Notes: generated from the letters alone by a model not told the origin. Positions 10,417-18,032 are shown, counted from the stretch's first letter. The stretch: 64,000 nucleotides of DNA from Novosphingobium sp. SG751A (GCF_013149295.1 NZ_JABGCB010000001.1:186001-250000); one strand, 5' to 3'. Numbers and translations are program-made.

Positions 10417-11147
10417 GCGAACAAACCTCCTGTTGCGGGCGCGATTTTGGCCCATTGGTCGGGATAGGCGGGGTAGTCCCCTGCCCGCTCCAGTTTGGTG
10501 CGGCAGGGGGCGATCCAGTGGAGTTCGGTGGGGCGGTCGCCGTGGCCGGGGAGCCAGAGCAGCCAGCAATAGCTGGTGGCGGTGCTGGCCTTGCGGGGCT
10601 TGCCCTTCTCGTCCAGGTTGAACGGATCGGGCTTGCCTGTCTCGATCAGGCGGCCACGAAACATGCCCACCCTTTCGGAGAATTGTAGGACATGGCTAGG
10701 CCGGTGCTCGCTCGCGAACAGATCGTGGTGGCGGTCCTGACCTTCGAGGAAGGATGTGCGCACCAGCATGGCCACGCCCCGGCGCGCGTGGCGGCGGGCG
10801 GTGGCGATGAATTGTTCGGCCACCAGAAAGGGCGGGTTGGTGATGATCCATTCGACCGGCGGCCAAGGCGCATAGGTGTCGAGCGCGAGGAAATCGCACA
10901 GGCCGTTGTTGCCGTATTGATGGACATCGGTGGCGCGGACTTCCTCGAAATATTCGCCCAGCGCATGGGCCATGTGCATTTCGCCGCAGGCCGGTTCCCA
11001 TGCGTGGAAGGATGACAGCGGTTCGCCGCGCGCGGCCAGCCATTCGCAGAAAGCGCGCGTGGCCCATGGAGGCGTCGGGAAATAGTCGAGCGCATCGGGC
11101 GCCGGGGCGCGCTGGGCCATGACGGCGGGGGAGCGGTTGGCAGTCAT
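10413..11147 (-). CDS. Putative DNA adenine methyltransferase
   Basis: The protein is a class I SAM-dependent methyltransferase. AWEPACGEMHMAHAL is the SAM-binding motif I, VRATDVHQYG carries the acidic motif II end, and IITNPPF (NPPF at 104-107) is the catalytic motif IV of amino-methyltransferases acting on DNA. It probably protects phage DNA from host restriction or marks it. I chose the ATG at 11147 (MTANRSPAV); MAQRAPAP at 11120 is an alternative. A short fragment matching its N-terminus (DYF-TPPWATRAFCEWLA) occurs 600 bp upstream at 11641-11745. Confidence 0.82.
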   Translation of the reverse strand: MTANRSPAVMAQRAPAPDALDYFPTPPWATRAFCEWLAARGEPLSSFHAWEPACGEMHMAHALGEYFEEVRATDVHQYGNNGLCDFLALDTYAPWPPVEWIITNPPFLVAEQFIATARRHARRGVAMLVRTSFLEGQDRHHDLFASEHRPSHVLQFSERVGMFRGRLIETGKPDPFNLDEKGKPRKASTATSYCWLLWLPGHGDRPTELHWIAPCRTKLERAGDYPAYPDQWAKIAPATGGLFA

Positions 11148-11326
11148 GCGGCTTGAACAGTCCGGATGGCGGCACAACATTGGAGCGAACGGTCACGCTC
11201 TATTGCATTCTGATACTTTGCCTGCCGAGCATTACCATTCTGTGGATAATTTTGATTTCTACGTAACTGGCATCCTTTATCGGAAATCTGGTTTTCTGAT
11301 ATTAAAGATAAACAGAATCCCAAGAT

Positions 11327-11713
11327 ATGGATACAAAAATGACAGATACGCAATACCAAAGCAGTATTGATCTCGTTGAAACCACCGGGTTTCATCGCGA
11401 TTTTGAATACATGATAACCATTTCCGCTTTTAATGGCTGCAAAGATGATTGGGTAAATATTTTTATTAACGGCCAATATCTTCGCATCCGGTTCGACATC
11501 TGCATCGATAGTCTCGCTGATGTGCGGCATGGCGTTAATCTCAGAATAGGAGATTTTAAGCAGCTCGCGTTGGACGAGATCGCATCTGGAAGGTCGCAAA
11601 CGCTGACCCCGCGGGAGCAAGGATGGGCATGTGGCAGAGGTCATAGCGTCTCGCTTGGCCCGGCCAGCCATTCGCAGAACGCGCGTGTGGCCCAAGGTGG
11701 CGTTTGGAAATAG
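11327..11713 (+). CDS. Hypothetical protein in an AT-rich insert (opposite strand)
   Basis: This is a rightward frame inside an otherwise leftward operon. The central part (YMITISAFNGCKDDWVNIFI and FKQLALDEIASGR) looks like a real small domain. Base composition is much more AT-rich than the rest of the prophage, indicating foreign cargo. The last ~25 codons run antisense through the methyltransferase remnant, so the original C-terminus was probably lost or replaced. Start candidates are the ATGs at 11327 and 11339. The rest of the region 11148-11741 has no other convincing gene. Confidence 0.45.
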   Translation: MDTKMTDTQYQSSIDLVETTGFHRDFEYMITISAFNGCKDDWVNIFINGQYLRIRFDICIDSLADVRHGVNLRIGDFKQLALDEIASGRSQTLTPREQGWACGRGHSVSLGPASHSQNARVAQGGVWK

Positions 11714-11745
11714 TCGGGCGCGGCGGTGAAGATGTCGCGGGTCAC
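11641..11745 (-). pseudogene. Truncated N-terminal copy of a DNA methyltransferase
   Basis: A 34-codon frame starts with GTG overlapping the stop of the upstream gene and ends TPPWATRAFCEWLAGPSETL. It closely matches residues of the complete methyltransferase at 10413-11147 but stops after this conserved opening segment. The kept start-stop overlap suggests that a second methyltransferase gene once stood here and was cut by the AT-rich insertion. Confidence 0.65.
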
Positions 11746-12155
11746 AGGAAGCATTCCCCATCGTGGAACACTTCGCAGCGCAGGCCGTCGCAGAGCTGTC
11801 CGACCATGACGGTATAGCCGCCATAGGTGGGGCCATTGTCCCAGAAGCACATGTCGAGCGAACGGCAATAGTGACGGCCGGTGCGGCGCTCGTAGGCATC
11901 CTCCTGCGTTTGGGTCCAATGACGGCCAAGGATCAGCGCCAACGACATGCGGACGGCGCGCCAGAAGGTCCAATCATCGCCCTTCCCGGCACTGTGGCCC
12001 ATGCAGCCGAGATACCCGACCTGCGGCCCGCGATAGCCCCAGAGCGCTTTGAGCGCCTTGAAGCGCTGGTGGCGCTCTTCCTGATCCAGATCCCAATGCC
12101 AGAAGCGGCGATCCTCGGCCGACATGCCCCATTCGTCTTTGGGTGGGTAGGTCAT
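11742..12155 (-). CDS. Hypothetical phage protein
   Basis: The 137-residue protein is rich in Trp, Tyr, Cys and His (for example RRFWHWDLDQEERHQRF and YCRSLDMCFWDNGPTYGGY). No known domain is recognised. The true start is the ATG at 12155, which overlaps the stop of the nuclease-like gene by four bases; a longer upstream frame is spurious. It belongs to the leftward early operon. Confidence 0.72.
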   Translation of the reverse strand: MTYPPKDEWGMSAEDRRFWHWDLDQEERHQRFKALKALWGYRGPQVGYLGCMGHSAGKGDDWTFWRAVRMSLALILGRHWTQTQEDAYERRTGRHYCRSLDMCFWDNGPTYGGYTVMVGQLCDGLRCEVFHDGECFL

Positions 12156-12673
12156 TTGTTGATCCCAAATTGCCAAGGTTGGTGGCCTGCATCGCGCAGC
12201 TTGCGTTCGACTTCGGCCAAGGTGCGTTCGGCGTAGAGGGCGCGTTTGCGCAGCAGGTCCGCATCGCGGTTGATGTTGCCGCTTTGCCGGATCAGCGAGA
12301 CGACGAATTCCCAAGAGGGCGCGTCCTTGTCGCGCAGGGGCGCGTTGATGCGGGTTTTCAGCTTCTCGCCGTCAAACTCGATCAGCCCGGCCCAATCGGG
12401 GCATTCCTCCGGGCGGATCAGATCGACCGGCGTCACGTAATAGAAGCGGTCGGAGAACAGGCGGGCTTCGCGCTGTTTGATCGCGGAATCGCGCTTGAAG
12501 TCGGCGCGGGACACCTTGATTTCATAGGCGTCGGCCTTGAAACCGGAGGATGAATTGGCGCTGATCGTCCAGAAGTCGACGCGGCGCGCGCCTTGGGAAA
12601 AGGCCAGTTCGGAGGCATAGATGCCGTCACCAGCGCGCTTGACCAGTGCGGCAAGGATTTCCTCGGCGGTCAT
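12152..12673 (-). CDS. PD-(D/E)XK nuclease-like phage protein
   Basis: The 173-residue protein has the core of a PD-(D/E)XK nuclease: RRVDFWTI with an Asp, followed after a short loop by DAYEIKVSRADF, giving the E-x-K pair. An MmcB-like or VRR-type repair nuclease is possible. The sheet-helix pattern after E-x-K fits, but I cannot confirm the remaining ligands. Its ATG at 12673 overlaps the previous gene's stop by four bases. Confidence 0.7.
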   Translation of the reverse strand: MTAEEILAALVKRAGDGIYASELAFSQGARRVDFWTISANSSSGFKADAYEIKVSRADFKRDSAIKQREARLFSDRFYYVTPVDLIRPEECPDWAGLIEFDGEKLKTRINAPLRDKDAPSWEFVVSLIRQSGNINRDADLLRKRALYAERTLAEVERKLRDAGHQPWQFGINK

Positions 12674-12945
12674 GGCGCCCCCACTTTGGAAATGCCACAA
12701 GAGGACAGGCCATTCGATTGGCTCGAAAACGGAAGGCGAAGCACGCCAACCGATGACAAACGCGTCTCCAACTTTGCCGCGATGGGATTAGTTGGTGTGG
12801 CTTCTTTTGAAAGGAAAGAAGCAATGAAGCGACACATCCGCAAGCGTTTGTCTTTGTCCGACCTAGTCCCAGCCGTCCATCTTCTGTCCCATCTATGGGA
12901 TTGGTTGGAGCATTTTAGGTCGGACGATTGGAATTGGTAGGTCAT
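12670..12945 (-). CDS. Hypothetical phage protein
   Basis: The 91-residue, basic, serine-rich product starts MTYQFQSSDLKCSNQSHRWD. It has no recognisable domain and its composition is unusual. I keep it because its start and stop each overlap a neighbour by exactly four bases in the coupled operon. A much longer frame to 13440 covers the two upstream genes out of phase and is rejected. Confidence 0.6.
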   Translation of the reverse strand: MTYQFQSSDLKCSNQSHRWDRRWTAGTRSDKDKRLRMCRFIASFLSKEATPTNPIAAKLETRLSSVGVLRLPFSSQSNGLSSCGISKVGAP

Positions 12946-13247
12946 GCCCCTGCCCTCCCGGTCGGCGGGGTGTCGGGGTGGGCGTTGATGCCGGTGGCGT
13001 CGGCCGGGTCGATGCAGATCCACATCGGGCAGTCTTTGGCGTGGCCCCAGCGATACCAGCGGCCCAGCGGGGTGCCGTCCTGATAGGCGTGGATCAGCCA
13101 GCGCAGGTCGCCCGGCTGATGCGGGACATAGCCCTTGTCGCTGCCGGGCACCGGGGCGCCACCCCGCCACATCGGGCGGATGGCGCGCGGGGTATAGGCG
13201 CGGGCCGATGGTTGCGCCGGGGCGCCCATGAGGTCGAGGAGGTTCAT
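12942..13247 (-). CDS. Hypothetical phage protein
   Basis: The 101-residue protein starts MNLLDLMGAPAQPSARAYTP. It contains Trp-rich segments (MWRGGAPVPGSDKGYVP, LRWLIHAYQDGTPLGRWYRW), followed by CPMWICIDPADATGIN. No family is recognised. The start overlaps the Rieske-motif gene by four bases. Confidence 0.68.
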   Translation of the reverse strand: MNLLDLMGAPAQPSARAYTPRAIRPMWRGGAPVPGSDKGYVPHQPGDLRWLIHAYQDGTPLGRWYRWGHAKDCPMWICIDPADATGINAHPDTPPTGRAGA

Positions 13248-13828
13248 GCCGCTGCCCTTTGGGCGCAATGGACGCGCAGGCCGTGCAGTGGGCAGACCAC
13301 AACGCCATCAGCATCGGGGGCGAAGCTCGACAGGTCCACCTTGCGATGGGGGCATAGCAGGCGGCCATCGGGCTTTTGGATGGGGATGGCCGGATCGGAA
13401 TATTCGGCGCGCAGGGCCTGCATGGGCGGCCTATCGCCAAACGGATAAATGGGAGTTTTGCGGCTGCAACGCAGCGCCTTCAATTCCGGGCGCCCTTTGG
13501 GCACTTCGACCGGATTTGCTACGCGCCGCTTTGCCAGTGGTAGTCCGCTAACCGTGACGGCCAATGGATCAAACCCATCGGCCAAGCGTGATCCGCGCAT
13601 GTAGTTGCGCACTAGGCGCGCCTGATCGGCGGTCAAAAAGCGTGCGTCGATATGGTAATGCGGCTCAGGAAAGTTGAAGTGCTTGGCATCGGTATGCATC
13701 GGGCCAAGTACCGGCCAGTCATCTTCGCGGTTCAGATAGATGAAATGGACCACGGGCACCATGTAGGTGCGGCGAATGACCGGTGGGGTGCGGAGGTCGG
13801 AAAGCAGGGGGATGGCGGGATCAGCCAT
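13244..13828 (-). CDS. Phage protein with C-terminal Rieske-type [2Fe-2S] motif
   Basis: The 194-residue protein ends in a segment that fits the Rieske cluster signature C-x-H-x17-C-x2-H. The first pair is in RLLCPHRKVDLS, and the second, in VVVCPLHGLRV, follows 17 residues after the first histidine. The spacing and the CPHR/CPLHG context match Rieske ferredoxins and dioxygenase components. The N-terminal ~130 residues are unrecognised but contain HYHIDARFLTADQARLVRNY. The ATG at 13828 is chosen; six more codons are open upstream. It sits in the early leftward operon with DNA-processing genes. No function is known for such a domain in a phage early region. Confidence 0.72.
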   Translation of the reverse strand: MADPAIPLLSDLRTPPVIRRTYMVPVVHFIYLNREDDWPVLGPMHTDAKHFNFPEPHYHIDARFLTADQARLVRNYMRGSRLADGFDPLAVTVSGLPLAKRRVANPVEVPKGRPELKALRCSRKTPIYPFGDRPPMQALRAEYSDPAIPIQKPDGRLLCPHRKVDLSSFAPDADGVVVCPLHGLRVHCAQRAAA

Positions 13829-13846
13829 TGTCGTTTTCCTTCCCAA

Positions 13847-14884
13847 TCAGGTGAATTGGCGCAACGAGCAGTGGCGGTCGGGGCAGGCTCCGGCCTTGCC
13901 GCGTGAGACGAGGCTGTCGCATTGGTCGCACCAGCCTTTGCCTTCGGCGTTAAAGGGGGATTTGGGCGCCGGGCGTGGCGTCATGGAAACGCTCTGCACC
14001 TGTATGATTGTCGCCTTCGGCAAAGCTTCTGCGACTTCTCGCTTTGGGGCCGATGGGCGCAGGTTGGGCGCGCATTCATAGAGGATCGCCATGCGCAGGG
14101 CAGCCTCGCGCGACACGTTCAGCCGGTCGCGCTCCAGCGTGGCGCGGGCGATCCATCCGGTGGCCGGGGTGGCGCCCAGCACCTGCGCCACGCGGGCGGA
14201 ATTGATGTTGTGCCGCTGCGTGTCAGGGAACAGGTCGATCAGTGCGCGCAGGATGGTCGAAGTCTGACGCATGGACGTGTCGATGTAGGCGGCGCGGGCT
14301 GTGGCCAGCGCAAAGCGGATCGGATGTTCGCCCCGCTGGCGCAGCAGCTTGACCAGCGCGGGGGCGCATTGCAGTTCGCCCGCACCCCAGCGTTCGGGGT
14401 TATTATCGCGCGTGATGCGCCAGTCGGTGTCGCGCAAGATCTGGGCCAGATGCTGCGCGTAATGATCGCCGGCTGCCAGCATGCCCAGAAACTTGTCGTT
14501 CTCGCTCAGCTTCTGGCGCTGGGTGTTGAGGTCGACGAAGGTGCGCGCCTCCTCGCCCTGGGCGATGCCGGTGACGATGAAGCAGGGCAGATGCGGAATA
14601 TCGCCGCGTTCGCGCGCGCCGTTCAGCCGGTGTTGACCATCCAGCACCCACAGCGTGCGATCATCGCGGCGCGACACGGCCAAGGGCTGGCACAAGGGCC
14701 ATTTCCATTCGCGAATCATCGCCACGATCAGGCGGCGCGAGGTGCCATTGTCGGCTGCGCGCTGATATTCGTGGTCGATGTTGAGCTGATCCAGCGCCAC
14801 CCATTCGATGGACGGCGGGGAGCCGGTGACGGGGCCGGTGGGCACCGCAGGCTTTGCGGATGGTGAAGCGGCGGGTTTAGCCAT
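13847..14884 (-). CDS. ParB/Srx-fold protein (DUF6551-like) with C-terminal zinc ribbon
   Basis: The 345-residue protein has a ParB-like N-terminal domain: EWVALDQLNIDHEYQR, then RTLWVLDGQHRLNGARERG, whose DGQHR resembles the ParB/DGQHR nucleotide-binding motif, then TFVDLNTQRQKLSENDKF. The C-terminus has a CDQC-x11-CPDRHC pattern that likely binds zinc. Such proteins occur in phages and mobile elements and may act on DNA or as CTP-dependent switches; the exact role is unknown. The frame is open to 15013, but the ATG at 14884 overlaps the next small gene and gives the natural start. Confidence 0.78.
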   Translation of the reverse strand: MAKPAASPSAKPAVPTGPVTGSPPSIEWVALDQLNIDHEYQRAADNGTSRRLIVAMIREWKWPLCQPLAVSRRDDRTLWVLDGQHRLNGARERGDIPHLPCFIVTGIAQGEEARTFVDLNTQRQKLSENDKFLGMLAAGDHYAQHLAQILRDTDWRITRDNNPERWGAGELQCAPALVKLLRQRGEHPIRFALATARAAYIDTSMRQTSTILRALIDLFPDTQRHNINSARVAQVLGATPATGWIARATLERDRLNVSREAALRMAILYECAPNLRPSAPKREVAEALPKATIIQVQSVSMTPRPAPKSPFNAEGKGWCDQCDSLVSRGKAGACPDRHCSLRQFT

Positions 14885-15104
14885 GGCGCTGGGCCTCCTG
14901 TCGTTGTGCCTCGCGGCGGATGCGGTGGTAGAGGGTGCCGTGCAGGCGGTTTTCTTCGGCCTGTTCGGCGTCGGTGAGAGGCCGGGCGAGGCGTAGGGCG
15001 CCCAGATCGGCAAGGCGTTCGGCCACGCCGTGGCGCGGCGCCGGGCCGGGGCGGCGGCGGGGCTGTGTCCAAGGCGGCGGAGCGGATTTGCGGCGGGTTG
15101 CCAT
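14877..15104 (-). CDS. Small basic phage protein
   Basis: The 75-residue arginine-rich protein has a proline-rich start and a helical end (DAEQAEENRLHGTLYHRIRREA). No domain is recognised. It overlaps the ParB-like gene by 8 bases and follows the preceding gene by one base, in keeping with the coupled operon. Confidence 0.6.
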   Translation of the reverse strand: MATRRKSAPPPWTQPRRRPGPAPRHGVAERLADLGALRLARPLTDAEQAEENRLHGTLYHRIRREAQRQEAQRHG

Positions 15105-15105
15105 A

Positions 15106-15807
15106 TCAGGCGCCCTTTCCCGGTTGCCCCGGCCCGGATTTGTCCGGTGCCGGGGTGGGGTTGCCCTGGGTGCGACCCTCTGGGCTATCTGCCTGCGCGG
15201 TGGCGGGCGGTGAAAGGGGGTGCGGCGCGTCGGGCCAGTCGGGTGCGGGCCAGTCGCCGCCGATCATGACTGCGACGGCATTGGCGCAGGGGCATGGGTC
15301 CATCGCGAAATGGGCGTAATCCAGCGCGCCGGTGTTGCGGCAATGGGAGCAGACGGGGCGGGCATCGCCCAGCGCGGACGGGGCCCAATGCGCGGGGAAG
15401 CGGAAAGACAGCCAGTGGCCGCTGGGGCAGTGGGAGAAGTCATCCATGCGGTCCAGCACGTCGATCAGGGCGCGTTGATCGCCGTCCATCACCAGATCGG
15501 CCAGCATGGGCAGATTGTCGCCGCGCAGGCTGAACTGGACGCAGATCCACGGGCTGTCTTTGGCGCGGGACAGAGTGCAGCGCGGCCAAAGGTGATGGTT
15601 CAGCGCTTCGACAAGGGCGCGGCGGCGGCTGAGGCGCCAGAAGCCGAAATAACCGGCGCGATACTTCCATGAAAAAAGATACTTGGGTGCCGCAATGGCT
15701 TGGGCCGTCAAAACCTTGGTAAATCCCCAAGTGATATTCAGATGGGGCACAACAACCCATCCTTCGAACGGCTGACGGTCGCCATCGGGTTGACGAAGAA
15801 ATTTCAT
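15106..15807 (-). CDS. Hypothetical phage protein with Cys-rich zinc-binding segment
   Basis: The 233-residue protein starts MKFLRQPDGDRQPFEGWVVV. The middle part is rich in aromatic residues, and a putative metal site is CSHCRNTGALDYAHFAMDPC plus further cysteines. The last 30 residues are a proline-rich tail. Its function is unknown. Its start overlaps the small membrane protein gene's stop by four bases. Confidence 0.68.
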   Translation of the reverse strand: MKFLRQPDGDRQPFEGWVVVPHLNITWGFTKVLTAQAIAAPKYLFSWKYRAGYFGFWRLSRRRALVEALNHHLWPRCTLSRAKDSPWICVQFSLRGDNLPMLADLVMDGDQRALIDVLDRMDDFSHCPSGHWLSFRFPAHWAPSALGDARPVCSHCRNTGALDYAHFAMDPCPCANAVAVMIGGDWPAPDWPDAPHPLSPPATAQADSPEGRTQGNPTPAPDKSGPGQPGKGA

Positions 15808-15938
15808 GGCATCGACCTCGCAAGCAGGAGGATCAGGCGGGCCAGCGCGTCGGTCCAGGCGGGAAGCCGGGCGATGGCGCAGCCGGTGAGAGTGCCCAGC
15901 ACCAGCAGGGCGGAATAGATCAGGGCACCGCGCATCAT
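15804..15938 (-). CDS. Small membrane protein or lipoprotein
   Basis: The 44-residue product MMRGALIYSALLVLGTLTGC continues with a second hydrophobic stretch. The LTGC could be a lipobox, but the protein may simply be a one- or two-helix membrane peptide. The ATG at 15938 overlaps the stop of the upstream gene (ATGA). It was identified from operon context rather than family. Confidence 0.55.
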   Translation of the reverse strand: MMRGALIYSALLVLGTLTGCAIARLPAWTDALARLILLLARSMP

Positions 15939-16192
15939 TTCCCCCTTTGGGGCGGCGGCGGCAGCGCGGGGCGCTGTTCGAAGAAGCGGGCGGATGGGCC
16001 GCATTGCTCCACCCGCATGATCAGCGAGTGATCGCGGGCGCGTTCGCAGGTGGGGTTTTTGCTGGCCCGGATGGTCACTTCGCCCCACGCGTGGGTGAAG
16101 GTTTTGCCGATCGGGCGGGTGCAGCGCTGCGGGGCCATGCCCATCGCCGAGGATAGCCAGCGGCATTCCCCGCAGGTTGGGGCGCCGGTCAT
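15935..16192 (-). CDS. Small Cys-containing phage protein
   Basis: The 85-residue protein starts MTGAPTCGECRWLSS and has a CxxC followed by RCTRPIGK, ASKNPTCERA and a last Cys, a pattern suggesting one zinc site. Small proteins of this type are common in phage early operons. Both ends overlap neighbours by four bases. Confidence 0.65.
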   Translation of the reverse strand: MTGAPTCGECRWLSSAMGMAPQRCTRPIGKTFTHAWGEVTIRASKNPTCERARDHSLIMRVEQCGPSARFFEQRPALPPPPQRGK

Positions 16193-16380
16193 GCGTATTG
16201 CACCGTGATGCTGATCAGCGTGCAGACCACGGCCAGAACGATCAGGCCGTAATCCCACATGGCCGAGCGGACCGGGCAGACCGGGCAGCGTTCGTCGCGG
16301 CGCAGCGTGGCGCGATAGGCATCGAGGGCGGTGGCGCTGTCTTCATCGGCGCGGGGCGCGAGGGAGAGGATGGAGCGCAT
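16189..16380 (-). CDS. Small membrane protein
   Basis: The 63-residue protein has a soluble N-terminus with CPVCPV and a C-terminal transmembrane helix, YGLIVLAVVCTLISITVQYA. Tail-anchored topology is likely. The start codon shares a base with the stop of the large upstream gene. Confidence 0.62.
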   Translation of the reverse strand: MRSILSLAPRADEDSATALDAYRATLRRDERCPVCPVRSAMWDYGLIVLAVVCTLISITVQYA

Positions 16381-17357
16381 CAGGCTTGGCCCTCCTGCGC
16401 CCGCGTAATCTCCGCATACTGGTCGATGGCATCCTGTTCAGGGATTGCGATCTCATCGGGGTTGTCCTTGCGAACGTGCCATCCGCCATCGCGTGTGCCC
16501 GCAATCTTGAGGGCCTCGTCACGGCTATAGCGGCCAGCATTGGCAATGATGCGCGTGTAGCCGCGGCGGTCCTTGCCCCACCAAGCCGCGTGTTCGTTCG
16601 ACCAGACGAGGTATTTTTGGGCATCGCGCGGGTCGATCACGCCCACGGCCTCAAGCGCGCCCGTTTCCTGAAAATGCTCTGCCATTTCCGAAAACGACAC
16701 GGGCAAAGGCGCAGGGCCTTCGATGTTGGGGAGTGCGGTGATCGCAGTGGCCTGACGGTGGGCGATGATGTGAGGGAATGCAGGATGGCTGTCAGGAGCG
16801 TCCCGCAGTTCGCCTTCTGAGACCCACTCATTTCCGTTCATGGACAGAAGGATGTGCGCGAACAAATCCCGATCCATCTGCGTCACCCCATCGCTGGCCA
16901 TATAGGCCTGTACGGTCGCGAACGCGGTTTTGGCGCGGCTCAGATAATGCTGGCGAACGGCATCGGCGTCATGGTCCTCGTAAAAGGCGGCCATGCAGGT
17001 GCTGCTCTCGCAATAGATGTCGTTGTCGGCATCCTGCAGGCAGGGCTCATCCCAGTTAAGCTGATCTGCCTTGGCCTGATCGCGGGCGATACGTTCGACC
17101 AGATCGGCGTGGGCGGGATAAGGTGCAGACCCGGCAATCAAGCGGGCAGCGACACCGATGATGCATGGCTGCTCTTCCTGAGGAATTAGGCCTTCAAGCG
17201 TTTCGACAGCCTTGGAAAGATTGTCCCATGATTCCTGCGACACCTCCGGCGGATTGTCGTTCGCAGTGTCGTCCAGCAGGTAATATGCATGGTTCAGAAC
17301 TTCGCGAACGGCCTCGACCAGATCGGCGGGTGCGGTTTGGGTGGTATCGACCATCAC
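16380..17357 (-). CDS. Hypothetical phage protein
   Basis: The 325-residue acidic protein is mostly helical. Segments such as NWDEPCLQDADNDIYCESST and EHAAWWGKDRRGYTRIIANAGRYS are notable but match no domain I can name. The tandem ATGs at 17357 and 17354 are both possible starts; the first overlaps the stop of the first operon gene by four bases. It is the second gene after the left promoter. Confidence 0.7.
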   Translation of the reverse strand: MMVDTTQTAPADLVEAVREVLNHAYYLLDDTANDNPPEVSQESWDNLSKAVETLEGLIPQEEQPCIIGVAARLIAGSAPYPAHADLVERIARDQAKADQLNWDEPCLQDADNDIYCESSTCMAAFYEDHDADAVRQHYLSRAKTAFATVQAYMASDGVTQMDRDLFAHILLSMNGNEWVSEGELRDAPDSHPAFPHIIAHRQATAITALPNIEGPAPLPVSFSEMAEHFQETGALEAVGVIDPRDAQKYLVWSNEHAAWWGKDRRGYTRIIANAGRYSRDEALKIAGTRDGGWHVRKDNPDEIAIPEQDAIDQYAEITRAQEGQA

Positions 17358-17818
17358 GCCGCCTCCGCAATCGGGGTGTGGCTGGCGCCGTAGGGCGGGA
17401 TCGGGTGGCCGTTGGGGTCAAAGGCCAGTGCGAGGCCGATGCGGTAGAGCGCGAGGGCTTCGGGGGTGCCCGTGGCGACGGCCTTGTCGCGGGTGCGGGT
17501 CAGCAGACCCGCCCAGCGGTCGCGGGGGAAGATGTTATCCGCGATGGTGCGGCGGGCGCGGCCATCGGAAACGGGGACGGTGGCGCCAAAGATGGCCTGC
17601 CCTTCCCGCTCCTCGGCAATCAGGCCGCCCAGCTCGGGCAGATCGGCGCCGCATAGGCAGGCTATGGCCAGCCACGGATGGAGCGCCCGGTCGGCCTCGG
17701 GGGCGGTGATGCGGCCAGCGTTGACCGCTGCCTGCGCGTTGGCCTTGCGGGAAAGATAGAGACCGGCCGCCATATCGGCCAGCGAGGGTTCGGATGAAAC
17801 GGGCGATGTAAGGGACAT
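17354..17818 (-). CDS. Hypothetical protein, first gene of the leftward early operon
   Basis: The 154-residue protein starts MSLTSPVSSEPSLADMAAGL and contains a likely helix-rich region with ITAPEADRALHPWLAIACLC. No domain is recognised. The ATG at 17818 is preceded by AAAGGAGG. It is the promoter-proximal gene, so its product would be made first and most; anti-host or regulatory functions are common at this position. Confidence 0.7.
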   Translation of the reverse strand: MSLTSPVSSEPSLADMAAGLYLSRKANAQAAVNAGRITAPEADRALHPWLAIACLCGADLPELGGLIAEEREGQAIFGATVPVSDGRARRTIADNIFPRDRWAGLLTRTRDKAVATGTPEALALYRIGLALAFDPNGHPIPPYGASHTPIAEAA

Positions 17819-17841
17819 GGGCGCCTCCTTTCGGTGGCGCC

Positions 17842-17871
17842 TGTATCGTGTGACGCATCACACCTTGTCAA
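17842..17871 (-). promoter_or_regulatory. Leftward early promoter pL of prophage 1
   Basis: Reading leftward, a consensus -35 TTGACA (17866-17871) is followed after 18 bases by GATACA (17842-17847) as -10. The spacer contains operator OL1, so bound repressor would block RNA polymerase directly. Confidence 0.75.
17848..17863. promoter_or_regulatory. Operator OL1 (prophage 1)
   Basis: GTGTGACGCATCACAC is a GTGTGA-N4-TCACAC palindrome lying entirely between the -35 and -10 of pL. Confidence 0.8.
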
Positions 17872-17878
17872 CTCAAAA

Positions 17879-17896
17879 AGTGTGATGCATCACACT
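17879..17896. promoter_or_regulatory. Operator OL2 (prophage 1)
   Basis: AGTGTGATGCATCACACT is a perfect 18-bp palindrome just upstream of the pL -35 box. A half-site (TCACAC) follows at 17919-17924. The centres of OL1 and OL2 are about three helical turns apart, which could allow cooperative binding. Confidence 0.8.
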
Positions 17897-17967
17897 GTCC
17901 GCAATCTAATCCAATCCATCACACTGATCAAAAAGGGGGAAATATCCTGCGGAAGCGACCGGGCAAC

Positions 17968-17999
17968 AAAAAAGGCGGGCCATGCTGCCATAGCCCGCC
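17968..17999 (-). terminator. Intrinsic terminator of the repressor transcript
   Basis: On the lower strand a 7-bp GC stem (GGCGGGC with GCCCGCC) is followed directly by six T. It lies 33 bp after the repressor stop and separates that transcript from the pL operon. Confidence 0.85.
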
Positions 18000-18032
18000 G
18001 CTTTAAGCCGCCGCATGTTCAATCCTGGCTAG

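Noticed and set aside
11144..11929. Leftward 261-codon frame through the AT-rich insert
   Set aside because: It joins the methyltransferase remnant out of frame to low-quality sequence; the rightward frame at 11327 has better codon character.
12593..12940. Rightward 115-codon frame in the early operon
   Set aside because: The leftward genes here have exact four-base overlaps with their neighbours on both sides, so the rightward frame is not needed.
12670..13440. Leftward frame of 256 codons
   Set aside because: Only its last 91 codons fit the coupled operon; the upstream part lies out of phase over two other coupled genes.
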